In this document: positions 31,308 to 40,534 of the stretch, piece after piece | How the letters are laid out: each line of letters begins with the position of its first letter | Numbering within the stretch: position 1 is the stretch's first letter | Assembly: GCA_026392035.1 (NCBI GenBank) | Contig: JAPLCX010000080.1 | Location: 1-41,867 of the forward strand | DNA from: Candidatus Auribacterota bacterium | Lineage (GTDB): Bacteria; Auribacterota; Tritonobacteria; UBA1439 | Direction of reading: 5' to 3' | Length of the DNA: 41,867 bases | The notes under the pieces: model-generated | Database searches by the model: none | What the model was told of the DNA's origin: nothing | The model's input: only the letters and a program-made list of their open reading frames with translations | Program-made: the position numbers and the translations under genes

Positions 31308-33308
31308 CTACTCCTGGCCCGCACCTTCAATCGGGATCGCCACCCTGATCACGCTCCCCTTCCCGGGAGCACTGTCCACCCCGATCGATCCCTGATGATC
31401 CATCACGATCCGCCTCGCGATGGCGAGGCCGAGCCCCATGCCTCTCGTCTTCGAGGTGGCAAAGGGGGTGAATATGGCGCCGAGCTCCTCCTCCGTCATC
31501 CCCCCACCGTTATCTTTGAACAGAACCTCCACCGCGCCGTTCTGGCCGTGCACCGCCTGCGTCAGGGCCGTTGAAATGGTGATGGTCCCCTTGTCGGCGA
31601 TCGCATCGGCCGCGTTGTCAATGATGTTCGCGAACGCCTCGGAGAGGAGGGCCGAATCGACACGCGCCGCGAGCGGTTCCTTCGCGAAATTTTTAATCAC
31701 CTTGGCATTTTTGGCGCTGAGCTTGACCCTCTCGAAGTTCAGCGCGTCTTCGATAACCTTGTGGATGTGCGTGGATTTTAGTTGAACCGGCGGTGAGTCG
31801 GCGAACTTCGTGAGCTGGGTGATGATATCGTTCAGACGCTCGATCTCGCCGTTCACCACTTTAAAGAATTCCTCTCTGAACTCCTTATCTTTGTATCTTT
31901 GGGGCAGGAGCTGCGCGAAGGTCTTGATCGGGACGAGGGGGTTCTTCACCTCGTGCGCGAGCCTGCTGGCAACCTTGGCCCAGAACTCGATCCGCTCAAA
32001 GTCCTTCTCCTTCTCCTTCATCTTTTTGATCGCCGAGAGATCGGCGAAGACCATGATGGCGCCGGCGGTGTGCCCCTCGTCATCCCGCATCTCGGAGGTG
32101 CTCACGCCGAGCGGCTTCTTGTTCACGGGCGAGACGATCTCGTGGCGCGTATACACGACCTCTCCCTTCAGCGTCCTGAGCATGAGGTCCGCAAACACCG
32201 AGCCCAATTTTTCCACCTTCTGACCCACCATCTCCGCCCGCGTGCACCCGAGGATCTCCTCCGCCGCGGCATTGAACAGGGTGATGATTCCCTTGGAATC
32301 TATCGTGACGATGCCGCTCCTGAGGTAGTTCAGCACCTGTTCGTTATGGGCGCGGCTTCTCGCGATGTCCCTGTAGAGCAGCGCATTCTCCACCGCCATC
32401 GCGAGGTAGGTCGTGAGGATGGAGAGGAGCTCCAGGTCGGTGTCGCCATACTGCCTCCCCGTCACCTTGCTCCCCAGCACAAGCATGCCGATGAGCTTTC
32501 CCTTGGCAAACAGTCCCGAGATGATCTCCGCGTCAAGTAACGAGGCCTGCTGATAGAGTTCGAACTGGTCCCCACCCGTCATCTCCCTGGTGAGCAGCAA
32601 CTGGTTATGCCTCGAGAGCCATACCGGGAGCAGGTCAGATGGCTCAAGGGTATGTGTGGTGATAAGTTCCTGGAGATAGCCGCTGGAGGCGACCGGTATG
32701 TACTTACCGCCCCTCTGGTCGAAGAGAAATATCGCCGCCCTGCCCGCGCCGAATGTTTCGATGAGGCTCTCGACTGCGAGGTCGAGGAGCTTCTTGTGAT
32801 CGAACACCTGCGAGATGGCTTTTGAGAAACGCCGCACGAGCTCGTGGTAAAAACGGGAGGGATCGGACTCTCGTTCGGGGCCCGCAGCCTCGGGCGGCCG
32901 CTGCCCCGTGGTTTTTAAAAATTCTATCTCGTGGAGGAGCTCCTTCCGCTCCATCGCCCGCTCCACCAGGTCGCGAATCACCCGCCGGTCAAACGGCTTC
33001 TCCAGCACGACATACGCGCCGGCCTCCCTCACCTCATCCACCAACGACGCATGAATCGAGGGGACGAGGACGATGACCGGCAACGACGTCTGCGCCTGGA
33101 GGAGTTTCCTCACTGCCTCCGCGGTATCACGATCTTTGACACAGGAGTCAAGGATGACAAAGTCAACGTGACCGGTTGCCACTTCCTTGATCCCCTGGTG
33201 GGTCGTCGCTGCCTTCAGCAGATGTGCAACGCCGGAGAGCACAATATCCAGCGTTTCAACCAGCGACTTTTCGTTTGAAATAACCATCCCGCACTTCATT
33301 TCGTTCAC
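31308..33308 (-). CDS. Cytoplasmic histidine kinase: receiver-GAF-PAS-HisKA-HATPase
   Basis: 666 residues. An N-terminal receiver-like domain (1-125) keeps D54 and K104 but lacks part of the usual acidic pocket, so phosphorylation is uncertain. A GAF domain (about 165-312), PAS (about 322-425) and HisKA follow, with phosphoacceptor H452 (AHEVKNPL) and a HATPase domain to the end (DNGGG, GMGLGLAI). No membrane segment is present. The H-box region through ~50 residues closely matches that of the next kinase upstream, so the two are paralogues. It starts two bases after the preceding stop and is followed by the response regulator gene. Confidence 0.92.
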   Translation of the reverse strand: MNEMKCGMVISNEKSLVETLDIVLSGVAHLLKAATTHQGIKEVATGHVDFVILDSCVKDRDTAEAVRKLLQAQTSLPVIVLVPSIHASLVDEVREAGAYVVLEKPFDRRVIRDLVERAMERKELLHEIEFLKTTGQRPPEAAGPERESDPSRFYHELVRRFSKAISQVFDHKKLLDLAVESLIETFGAGRAAIFLFDQRGGKYIPVASSGYLQELITTHTLEPSDLLPVWLSRHNQLLLTREMTGGDQFELYQQASLLDAEIISGLFAKGKLIGMLVLGSKVTGRQYGDTDLELLSILTTYLAMAVENALLYRDIARSRAHNEQVLNYLRSGIVTIDSKGIITLFNAAAEEILGCTRAEMVGQKVEKLGSVFADLMLRTLKGEVVYTRHEIVSPVNKKPLGVSTSEMRDDEGHTAGAIMVFADLSAIKKMKEKEKDFERIEFWAKVASRLAHEVKNPLVPIKTFAQLLPQRYKDKEFREEFFKVVNGEIERLNDIITQLTKFADSPPVQLKSTHIHKVIEDALNFERVKLSAKNAKVIKNFAKEPLAARVDSALLSEAFANIIDNAADAIADKGTITISTALTQAVHGQNGAVEVLFKDNGGGMTEEELGAIFTPFATSKTRGMGLGLAIARRIVMDHQGSIGVDSAPGKGSVIRVAIPIEGAGQE

Positions 33309-33310
33309 CC

Positions 33311-35857
33311 CTATTTTGCAGAAACCGTTGATTCATGCGGCAACATGGGCATCGTAATTGAAAACGTCGTCCCCTCCCCCACCATACTTTTCACATCGAT
33401 GATCCCGCCGTGCTCCTTGATGATGCTGTGCGCGATGGCGAGGCCGAGGCCCGCCCCTGATTCCTTCGTGGTGAAAAACGGGTCAAAGAGGTGGGGGAGG
33501 TCTTTCGGATCGATCCCCTTGCCGGTATCTGATATCTCGATGAGCACGCAGTCCTGGGCCCAGAGCCGGTGGAGCCTCCTCACGAGCCCCTCCCCGCGCG
33601 CGGCAGCCGCAGCCGCCTCGGTGGCCCTCCGAATCCTCGCCGAGACCGTGAGAATTCCCTTTTCCCCCATCGCCTGGAGGGAGTTGATGATGATATTCAA
33701 CAGCACCTGCTTGAGCTGGTCTCCGTCGGCCATGATCATCAGCGGCAGTTTCTCGATTTCTTTCTTCACCTCTATATTCTGCTCGGTGGTCTTGCTCTTC
33801 AGGAGGAAAAGCGTATTCTCAAGAATCTCGCATATATCTGTTTTTCTGAACGAGGGCAGCGAGGGACGGGCGAAATTGAGGAGCTGCTCGACGAGGGAGT
33901 TGATCCTGTCCACCTCCTGGTTCGCCAACTTTGAAAAGTTCTCTCTGAATTCCCGGTCGCTGTATTTTTCCGGCAGAAGCTGCGTGAACGTTTTCAAAGC
34001 GACCAGCGGGTTCTTGATCTCGTGGGCCATCCCCGCCGCGAGCGTGCCGAGGGAGGCGAGCCTGTCGGCGCGGCGCATCTCCGTCTCGAGTATCTTCCTC
34101 TCCGTGAGGTCCGAGAACACGATGAGGGCCCCGAGCGTCTTGCCGTCGTAGCTATTGAATATCGATGAGCTCACCGCGAGCGGCAGGTCTTTGTCCGTGT
34201 CCGTCTTGAGCACCACCTCCTCCGCGCTCACGCTCACCCTGTTCTTCAGCGTGTCGAGAAGTACATCTCTGAGCTCCGGGGCGAGGAGGTTGAGGTCAGC
34301 GCTGAGTGCGCGCTCGGCGCTCAACCCGAGCATCTTCTCCGCCCTCGCGTTGAACGCGGTGATCCTCCCGCTCAGGTCTATGGCAACGATTCCGCTCGTC
34401 AGGTTATTGAGGAGGATCTCCTGGTATATCTTGCTCTCCTCCACCTTGGTGTAGAGCTGGGCGTTTTCAATGGCAACGGCGATGTGATGGGAGAGGGTGT
34501 TGAACATTTCTATGTCCTCGAGCGTGAATGTCTCACCCGTCTCCTTGCTCCCGAGGAAAAGCAATCCCGTCAGTACGTCCTTTGAAAAGATGGGGATGCA
34601 TATATCGGCTTTCACATTCCCGAGCAATGCGACGATCGCGCCCGTCTCCTGAGACTGGGGCAGCCGCTCGAGCTGCTCTCTGAGTATGAGGTCACGCCTC
34701 CACATGAGCTTCCTTATGAGCGGACTGTCCAGTGCGATCGCCGTGTGACTCGAGGCGGTATTGTTATTTCCATGATGGGCCATCGCAATAAACGCCTTGC
34801 CGGGGTACTGCGGGAGATAAATAGAGCCGCGCTCCACACCCATGGCCTTCGTGATCACCCTGAGGATAAGCGAGAGCAGTTCCTCGAGGCTGTAGATCGA
34901 GGTGAGTATTCTGCTCAGGTCACTGAGAATCTTGCGATGGTCGTATCTTTTCTTGAAAAGTGTTTTATCAATGAATGCCTGGATGCCTTCCTTGACCGGC
35001 GCAAACGCAAACGCAATCAGGAGGGCAGCCACCATTGCCGGGATCAACGTCTGCAGCCCCATGATGCCGCCGAAGAGCCAGTTTGATCCCAGCACGATCC
35101 CGATATAGCTTACCGTAATGGACGCGGTGAGCAACGCATAGAGCGTCGTGCGCTTGATAACGATCGTGATGTCCATGAGGTGAAATTTCGCGATCGCATA
35201 GGTAATGAAGCATATCCACACAAGGCCGAAGACCGGGGCAAGGCTAGCTACATGGGTGGCAACAAGACCTAAGAGGGGAGCGATTAAACCTGCAGAGATA
35301 GCCAATACCGCAAAGATCAGTGAACCAAAAAATACGTATTGAAATTGGAGTCTTTGAAAACCGACGTGTTTTCTCGCATTGGCAGCCAGATAATGAAGTA
35401 TATATCCAAAAGATAGCGAGTAGTACATGAGGAAGATAACGAGCCATGAGCTGTACCGGACAGAGAGCTCTCCTCTCTCACTCACACCGTGACCGGGTAT
35501 CAGCAGCGGAGTTAATGCGATAAAAGCAAGGCAAAGGGCAAGTGCGTAAACTACGGCAAGCCTTCTAAGCGGCGGGATCTTTTTCTGAGAGAGCGTAGTC
35601 GAGAATAACAACAAATTGGGAGCGAGGAATACGCTCACGGCGAAGGACATCCGCCCCCAGAAAAGATACGATTCAGGACGTGTACTGACGATGATCATCA
35701 AAACCACAAATGTCCATAGGGCCTGGTTGGAGAAAAATATAAAACAGGTCTTATTAATTATACTTGTCCTGTTTCGGAGGTACGCGAATGTCCCCAGGCA
35801 GAGGGCGGATGTAAGGCTGATGAGCAATAGGTACTTTTCAAAATGCACTAAATCCAT
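33311..35857 (-). CDS. Membrane histidine kinase: 7TM-type sensor-GAF-PAS-HisKA-HATPase
   Basis: 848 residues. About eight hydrophobic segments fill residues 8-290 (7TM-type histidine-kinase sensor layout). A GAF domain (about 320-465), PAS (about 478-590), HisKA with H612 (AHEIKNPL) and HATPase with NIIINSLQAM, DTGKGI and GAGLGLAI follow. The arrangement recalls PrsK-like kinases of exopolysaccharide/exosortase systems, but no such genes are here. ATG 35857 comes six bases after the ketosynthase stop and has no clear ribosome site; TATAGT five bases upstream could be an internal start. The membrane domain probably senses a lipophilic or envelope signal (inference). Confidence 0.92.
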   Translation of the reverse strand: MDLVHFEKYLLLISLTSALCLGTFAYLRNRTSIINKTCFIFFSNQALWTFVVLMIIVSTRPESYLFWGRMSFAVSVFLAPNLLLFSTTLSQKKIPPLRRLAVVYALALCLAFIALTPLLIPGHGVSERGELSVRYSSWLVIFLMYYSLSFGYILHYLAANARKHVGFQRLQFQYVFFGSLIFAVLAISAGLIAPLLGLVATHVASLAPVFGLVWICFITYAIAKFHLMDITIVIKRTTLYALLTASITVSYIGIVLGSNWLFGGIMGLQTLIPAMVAALLIAFAFAPVKEGIQAFIDKTLFKKRYDHRKILSDLSRILTSIYSLEELLSLILRVITKAMGVERGSIYLPQYPGKAFIAMAHHGNNNTASSHTAIALDSPLIRKLMWRRDLILREQLERLPQSQETGAIVALLGNVKADICIPIFSKDVLTGLLFLGSKETGETFTLEDIEMFNTLSHHIAVAIENAQLYTKVEESKIYQEILLNNLTSGIVAIDLSGRITAFNARAEKMLGLSAERALSADLNLLAPELRDVLLDTLKNRVSVSAEEVVLKTDTDKDLPLAVSSSIFNSYDGKTLGALIVFSDLTERKILETEMRRADRLASLGTLAAGMAHEIKNPLVALKTFTQLLPEKYSDREFRENFSKLANQEVDRINSLVEQLLNFARPSLPSFRKTDICEILENTLFLLKSKTTEQNIEVKKEIEKLPLMIMADGDQLKQVLLNIIINSLQAMGEKGILTVSARIRRATEAAAAAARGEGLVRRLHRLWAQDCVLIEISDTGKGIDPKDLPHLFDPFFTTKESGAGLGLAIAHSIIKEHGGIIDVKSMVGEGTTFSITMPMLPHESTVSAK

Positions 35858-35863
35858 ATGGCA

Positions 35864-37129
35864 CTATAGAGCTCTTGGTTTTCCTATGATGAGAACTGAA
35901 TGCGTACCACCCACGCTGTGGGAATTCATGAGAATTGTAGTGACCCTATTACATCTCGCGCTATTGGGAACATAATCCAGGTCGCATCGGGAGTCAGGAT
36001 GTTCGTAATTTATCGTGGGGGGGATAACATTATCGACAAGAGTAAGGCATGACGCTATAAGCTGGAGACCCGGGGCGGGCGCAAGGGATTGTCCCGTCAT
36101 AGACTTAATGGAGCTGATCGGAATTCGGTAGGCATACTCACCCAACGCCAACTTGAAGCCGTTTGTCTCGCTTATATCGTAGTCTATCATCGAGTTGCCA
36201 TGGGCATTGATGTAATCTATATCGCACGGATTGAGATTCGCATTTTTGAGCGCACGCGCAATCGCTTCTGCGATGCTCTTCCCGGACATTTCGACAGTCA
36301 CCGACTGGCCCGCTTCTGAAACTGATGCGAACCCGAGTATCTCTCCATATATCGTCGCTCCCCTATCTTGTGCATGAGTTAATTCTTCGAGGACGACCGC
36401 CGCACCTCCCTCGCTGAGCACCATTCCATCTCTTTCAGCATCATACGGTCTCGATGCTTTTGCAGGATCATTATTGCGCTTTGAAAGAACTCTCACAGCG
36501 CAAAATGTGGCAAAAGTGAAGGGAAAAATCGGCGCGTCAGAAGCTCCAACGATGACCATGTCGGCACTTCCTTTACTGATCTGATTCCACGCCCAGTTAA
36601 CCCCATCAATCGCCGTGGAGCAGCCCGATGAGATGGTAGTGATAGGGCCCTTTATGGCTAATTCAATGGGAACATACGACGTTGCCATGTGGGCTGTGTA
36701 CTCAACACAGGTGAGGGGGCTAATGGTTCTTAATCCCTTTTGGAAAAAAAGAGGTATGTGTTTCTCACCAACATCTCCTATCCCGAGAGAAGAGGAACCC
36801 ATACATACACCAATCCGGTACGGATCGGTACCGTTGAGCTGTATGCGAGCATCATCAAACGCGAGCCTGGCCGCCGCCACCGACAGCTGTGCAAAACGTG
36901 CGGCGGAAGAGGCTGTCTTCTTGGTCATGAATTCCCCAGGGGAAAAACCCTTAACCTCACCGGCGATCCTGCTCGGATATGACGAGGCATCAAATCGCGT
37001 CACCTCCGTGATCCCCGACCGGCCATGGACAAGGGAATCCCAGAACGCCTCCTTGCCAATGCCCACCGGAGACACGGGGCCGAGGCCGGTGATCACCACG
37101 CGCTTTTTATTGTTTCTGCTGAGTTGCAT
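35864..37129 (-). CDS. FabF-like beta-ketoacyl-ACP synthase with an altered active site
   Basis: 421 residues of thiolase fold. The nucleophile is present (SSGCSTA, C170) and the first histidine is present (NAHGNS, H310). The second catalytic histidine, normally in KSMTGH, is replaced by Gln (KSMTGQ, Q347), and the C-terminal glycine loop is NSHSVGGTH instead of NSFGFGGTN. Loss of this His should impair decarboxylative condensation, so the protein may be an acyltransferase-like or partner ketosynthase. It overlaps the upstream radical SAM gene by 23 bases and precedes a membrane kinase by six. No ACP, ketoreductase or dehydratase gene lies nearby, so it is not a complete fatty-acid or polyketide cluster. 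Confidence 0.88.
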   Translation of the reverse strand: MQLSRNNKKRVVITGLGPVSPVGIGKEAFWDSLVHGRSGITEVTRFDASSYPSRIAGEVKGFSPGEFMTKKTASSAARFAQLSVAAARLAFDDARIQLNGTDPYRIGVCMGSSSLGIGDVGEKHIPLFFQKGLRTISPLTCVEYTAHMATSYVPIELAIKGPITTISSGCSTAIDGVNWAWNQISKGSADMVIVGASDAPIFPFTFATFCAVRVLSKRNNDPAKASRPYDAERDGMVLSEGGAAVVLEELTHAQDRGATIYGEILGFASVSEAGQSVTVEMSGKSIAEAIARALKNANLNPCDIDYINAHGNSMIDYDISETNGFKLALGEYAYRIPISSIKSMTGQSLAPAPGLQLIASCLTLVDNVIPPTINYEHPDSRCDLDYVPNSARCNRVTTILMNSHSVGGTHSVLIIGKPRAL

Positions 37130-38801
37130 AGATATATTCCCGCAACGGCTTCCTGGTCACAGCGTTATTAATCTTCTTATTGAGGTCATGTGCCTTCTCC
37201 CAATCGCCGGAGAAAAATATGCCCATGATGTGGTTCATAAAATATCGCTCTCTCCCTCTAAACCCTGCACGATCCGCCATCAAAAGGAGGTCGTCAGACA
37301 TGCCCACCAGAAATCCCTCCTTTCTCAATGCACGCGAGAAATCAGACGTCATCCGTGTATATGCCCTGAATTTCCTCCCATTCAATGTGTAGGGGAGCAC
37401 GTTCCAGAATCGTGGAGGGAACAGCCACTTGATCTTGTAGTCCATATTATTTTCAATCCAGTATTTGTCAGTAATCCTGAAGCCAAATTTCTTGGGGTCC
37501 TCCGCCCATGCAGTTGTCGGCGTCACTATGGGGAACGTCACGATAACAGAATCGGGCAGGACGGACTTAAGCAACGCCACTGTTTCATGTCTGGATTTCT
37601 CGCTCTCAAAGGGAGCCGGGAAAATAATGCTCGCTATTGTAAAGATGCCGCTCTCCCTGCTCTCCCTCAGAACCTTTCTGGCGTCACTGACCGTAAATCT
37701 CTTCCCTATGCCCGCTTTGAGAATTTCTTCGCTCCCGGATTCCAGACCAAAAAATATAGCGCGGCACCCTGAAGCCTCCAGGGCCGCGAAATGCTCGCCC
37801 CTCGACATGAGTATATTGCCGAACATTGAATAGTCTATACCGAGCTGCTTCTGAATAATCAGATCTGCTATTCTCTTTGCAAACAATGTGGGTGTGGCTG
37901 AACCCGCGTAACGAAAAGCGCTAAACGAATAGGCATTCATCAGGTGTTCAATTTCATCAACGAACCTTTCGGGGGTCTTCATCCGAAGCTTTTTGCCGCT
38001 CTTATTGGGGTGCGGACAGAAGTAACACCCGCAGAAACAGCCCCTGGACTCATCCACGGTAACGATCTTCATTTTCTGATCATCTTCCAGGGACGGATAG
38101 ATGCCGTGGTCGTAACTCGGATAAGGCAAGTCGTCGAGCTTCGCAATCCATTTCGGCTCGGTAGTTTCTACAGCACCATTATCCCTGTAGATCAAATTGG
38201 GAATCCCTTTGAGCGAGCGTTTTACCTCTAGGCATTCGGCCAGCTTTACTATCGTCTCTTCCCCCTCGGCATAGGTAAGCACATCGAAGGCACCATTCTT
38301 CTCGATGACGAGTTGCCTGAATATATCCACGTGGGGCCCCCCTGCAATGAGGGGAAGGGCAGGGAATGTCTTCTTTATGGCGTGTGCAATTTGAGCACTG
38401 CCGGAATACCCATCTCCTGTCCAGAGCTTGAATCCGACGAAGTCGGGCCTGAAATCTCTGATTTTATGGCATATCTCCTGCGCTATATTGTGTACTTCTC
38501 TGCGCTGATGCCTGATCAGATTCCAATCCAGATATTTCAGGAACAGCATATCCCTGTAGGTGGGCTTGTAATCACCGTTGGAATCACCAAACACCCTCTC
38601 GCAGAAGAGGGCAGCCTTCCGGGAGAGCCGGGCAGGATAGAGCCTCCTCATCGTATCCACAGTGCCGTAGTCGAGAATCAGGGTTTGATGGCCTGTCTGT
38701 GTGAGGGCTCCGGCGAGATTGGCAAGGCCGTTGTCAGGCATAAGGCTGCTCGGGGTAAAGGGATACCCCGCGTAGCTTATGAGGATGCTCCGTGTAGGCA
38801 T
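37107..38801 (-). CDS. B12-binding-domain radical SAM protein
   Basis: 564 residues. The N-terminal cobalamin-binding-like domain (about 1-180; LANLAGAL, ILDYG, GGPHVDIF) lacks the DxHxxG ligand, as in many of these proteins. The radical SAM domain has CFCGCYFC (C255, C259, C262), followed by FGLESGSEEILKAG. A C-terminal DUF4070-like extension (about 440-564) is typical of BchE/HpnP-type enzymes. Such enzymes methylate or cyclise lipids and other unactivated carbons; the ketosynthase-like neighbour makes a lipid substrate attractive (inference). ATG 38801 follows a recognisable promoter; a GTG at 38834 would lie inside it. First gene of the five-gene operon. Confidence 0.85.
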   Translation of the reverse strand: MPTRSILISYAGYPFTPSSLMPDNGLANLAGALTQTGHQTLILDYGTVDTMRRLYPARLSRKAALFCERVFGDSNGDYKPTYRDMLFLKYLDWNLIRHQRREVHNIAQEICHKIRDFRPDFVGFKLWTGDGYSGSAQIAHAIKKTFPALPLIAGGPHVDIFRQLVIEKNGAFDVLTYAEGEETIVKLAECLEVKRSLKGIPNLIYRDNGAVETTEPKWIAKLDDLPYPSYDHGIYPSLEDDQKMKIVTVDESRGCFCGCYFCPHPNKSGKKLRMKTPERFVDEIEHLMNAYSFSAFRYAGSATPTLFAKRIADLIIQKQLGIDYSMFGNILMSRGEHFAALEASGCRAIFFGLESGSEEILKAGIGKRFTVSDARKVLRESRESGIFTIASIIFPAPFESEKSRHETVALLKSVLPDSVIVTFPIVTPTTAWAEDPKKFGFRITDKYWIENNMDYKIKWLFPPRFWNVLPYTLNGRKFRAYTRMTSDFSRALRKEGFLVGMSDDLLLMADRAGFRGRERYFMNHIMGIFFSGDWEKAHDLNKKINNAVTRKPLREYIYATQQKQ

Positions 38802-38817
38802 AAAACGTGCCCGTAAT

Positions 38818-38835
38818 TTTGTACATTTTTGCACA
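38818..38835. promoter_or_regulatory. Operator-like direct repeat, promoter-proximal copy
   Basis: TTTGTACATTTTTGCACA overlaps the -10 region of the radical SAM operon promoter. It matches 38861-38878 at 15 of 18 positions. A bound protein here would block transcription. Confidence 0.5.
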
Positions 38836-38853
38836 ACGGCATTATTTTGTCAA
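38825..38853 (-). promoter_or_regulatory. Promoter of the radical SAM/ketosynthase/kinase operon
   Basis: Perfect TTGACA (38853-38848), 17-base spacer, weak -10 AAAAAT (38830-38825). Start near 38818, 17 bases before ATG 38801. Two operator-like direct repeats bracket it. Confidence 0.5.
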
Positions 38854-38860
38854 GCATTAA

Positions 38861-38878
38861 TTTGTACAATTATGCGCA
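38861..38878. promoter_or_regulatory. Operator-like direct repeat, upstream copy
   Basis: TTTGTACAATTATGCGCA lies eight bases upstream of the -35 box; centre-to-centre distance to the other copy is 43 bases, about four helical turns. The regulator is not identified. Confidence 0.5.
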
Positions 38879-39259
38879 TATATCTAAGTGTCGGCTACAT
38901 GTCATTAAAAAAATAATTGTCATTTTTTTGTGGAATTATTTTTGCGCTTTCGGTATGCTTTCACAAAACCCCAGTATATTGACTGATTTTGTAGCGTACA
39001 CTCTTTGTCGGCAGTTTTGAGATGTCGAAACAGTAGAAGAGAACGCGTGCTTCATATTGTTTTCCCTTGAGGAAAAATTGAGCACAAAATCGTCAGCTTC
39101 GTCCATTCGGTTATGTTTCAGATATACACGTAATCCTTACCCATACCCCCTACTCTCTAGACGCAAGAATACTCCATCACATACGTGCTCTCCCTTGCAC
39201 GATCTAATTCTCGCATCGGGAGCTTCCCCTGACTGCTCTTTACCCCAAGGAGAAAGACG
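38879..39259. other. Intergenic region between divergent operons, no gene seen
   Basis: About 380 AT-rich bases between the radical SAM operon and the FadL-like gene. TAAGTGTCGGCTAC (38885-38898) is the exact inverse of 23928-23941, perhaps a mobile-element scrap. I find no convincing promoter for the FadL-like gene, only its ribosome site (AAGGAG, 39247-39252). Confidence 0.5.
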
Positions 39260-40534
39260 ATGCGTATCGTGAATAAAAAACAAGTTCCGTTTCACGTAAC
39301 CTTCGTCATCGCACTCGCCATTCCGGCTATCGCTTCTTCGCAGGCGTTCAGAAACCCCCCCCAGGACGCACGGGCGGCCGGTATGGGCAACGCATTCACC
39401 GCGAGGGCTGACAACGCTTCAGCCGTATATTACAACCCTGCCGGTATTGCTTTCCTGGAGAGCCCCATCTCGGTAACGGGCAACCTGAGCATCATCAACC
39501 CTCGCTATAAGAATACGACGCAGGAGTTCAGAACGGAAAAAAGGGATTTCTATATACCTGACGGTTTTATCGCAACAAACCTCTTTAACAAATATCTCTC
39601 ATTCGGCTATGGTGCGTTCTCCGAGTATGGCCTCGGTAATTCCTATCCCAAAGACTCCCCCGCCGCCCCTCTCGCGTACTTTTCCTCACTGCAAACAGTG
39701 GACAACAGATTCACATGGGCCCTCAGAGCACCAAAGCCCCTCGACTGGGTGGCCGTCGGCGGCGGTTTTGATCTGCTCTACGGGCAGACACGTACAAAAG
39801 CGGTCACCGATTTCGGCGCGCTTACCACCGGTCTTCCCACCGGGCAACTTGGTCGGGCCCGGTTTTCCGCGGACGGCCACGCGTTCGGCTGGCACCTCGG
39901 CGCGCTCGTCAAGGCGAAACGGATGCACTCTGCGGGCATAAGCTTCGCGAGCCAGATGGACATCAACCAGCGCGGGAATTTCAGGCTCGCGGGAATCCCA
40001 TCCTCCATCTCTCCGGTCCCCGAGTTCTCCTTCCCCGCGACAACAAAATTCGTCCTCCCGGCGAAGTTAACGGCGGCATACAACTTCAAACCGGTGGAAT
40101 GGTTCCAGGTCGAGTGCGACCTCACCTGGCTCAAGTTCAGCAAGTTCAAGAACGTGGCGATCAACATAGATGACCCGACCGGGTTTGTACCGAGTCAAAC
40201 AATTAACTTCGACTTCACCAACAGCTGGATCTGGGCGCTGGGTGCCGAGCTCGGGCCCTTCAAGGGATTCTCGCTCAGGAGCGGCTGGTCCTATATTCAA
40301 ACGCCCGTGCCGGGGAGCGCCTTCAACTCGATGATTCCCGACAGCGACCGGAATGTCGCCTCCGTCGGACTGGGGTACAAATACAAGAACATATCGCTCG
40401 ACGTATGCTACGCCGCGGTCGTCGTCAATAAGCGGAAGGTGAACAACTCCGTGGGGTTCCCTTTCACCTCGATCAACGGCACATGGAAGGGCTTCATCAA
40501 TCAGATCTTGATGGGGGCAAGCTATGCGCTCTAG
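39260..40534 (+). CDS. FadL/OmpP1/TodX-type outer-membrane channel
   Basis: 424 residues. A signal peptide (to about IASSQ, residue 28) is followed by the family N-terminus ARAAGMGNAFTARADNASAVYYNPAG, here noted by its key pattern GMGNA...D...YNPAG, the hatch region of FadL. The rest shows alternating amphipathic beta-strands to a terminal strand (MGASYAL). FadL proteins import long-chain fatty acids or other hydrophobic compounds across the outer membrane. AAGGAG lies seven bases before the ATG. The stop overlaps the following kinase gene by 11 bases. It diverges from the operon holding a ketosynthase-like and lipid-type radical SAM enzyme, a possible lipid theme (inference). Confidence 0.88.
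   Translation: MRIVNKKQVPFHVTFVIALAIPAIASSQAFRNPPQDARAAGMGNAFTARADNASAVYYNPAGIAFLESPISVTGNLSIINPRYKNTTQEFRTEKRDFYIPDGFIATNLFNKYLSFGYGAFSEYGLGNSYPKDSPAAPLAYFSSLQTVDNRFTWALRAPKPLDWVAVGGGFDLLYGQTRTKAVTDFGALTTGLPTGQLGRARFSADGHAFGWHLGALVKAKRMHSAGISFASQMDINQRGNFRLAGIPSSISPVPEFSFPATTKFVLPAKLTAAYNFKPVEWFQVECDLTWLKFSKFKNVAINIDDPTGFVPSQTINFDFTNSWIWALGAELGPFKGFSLRSGWSYIQTPVPGSAFNSMIPDSDRNVASVGLGYKYKNISLDVCYAAVVVNKRKVNNSVGFPFTSINGTWKGFINQILMGASYAL

Noticed and set aside
38885-38898. 14-base inverse match to 23928-23941 (TAAGTGTCGGCTAC)
   Set aside because: Too short to call a mobile element; noted only as a possible scrap.
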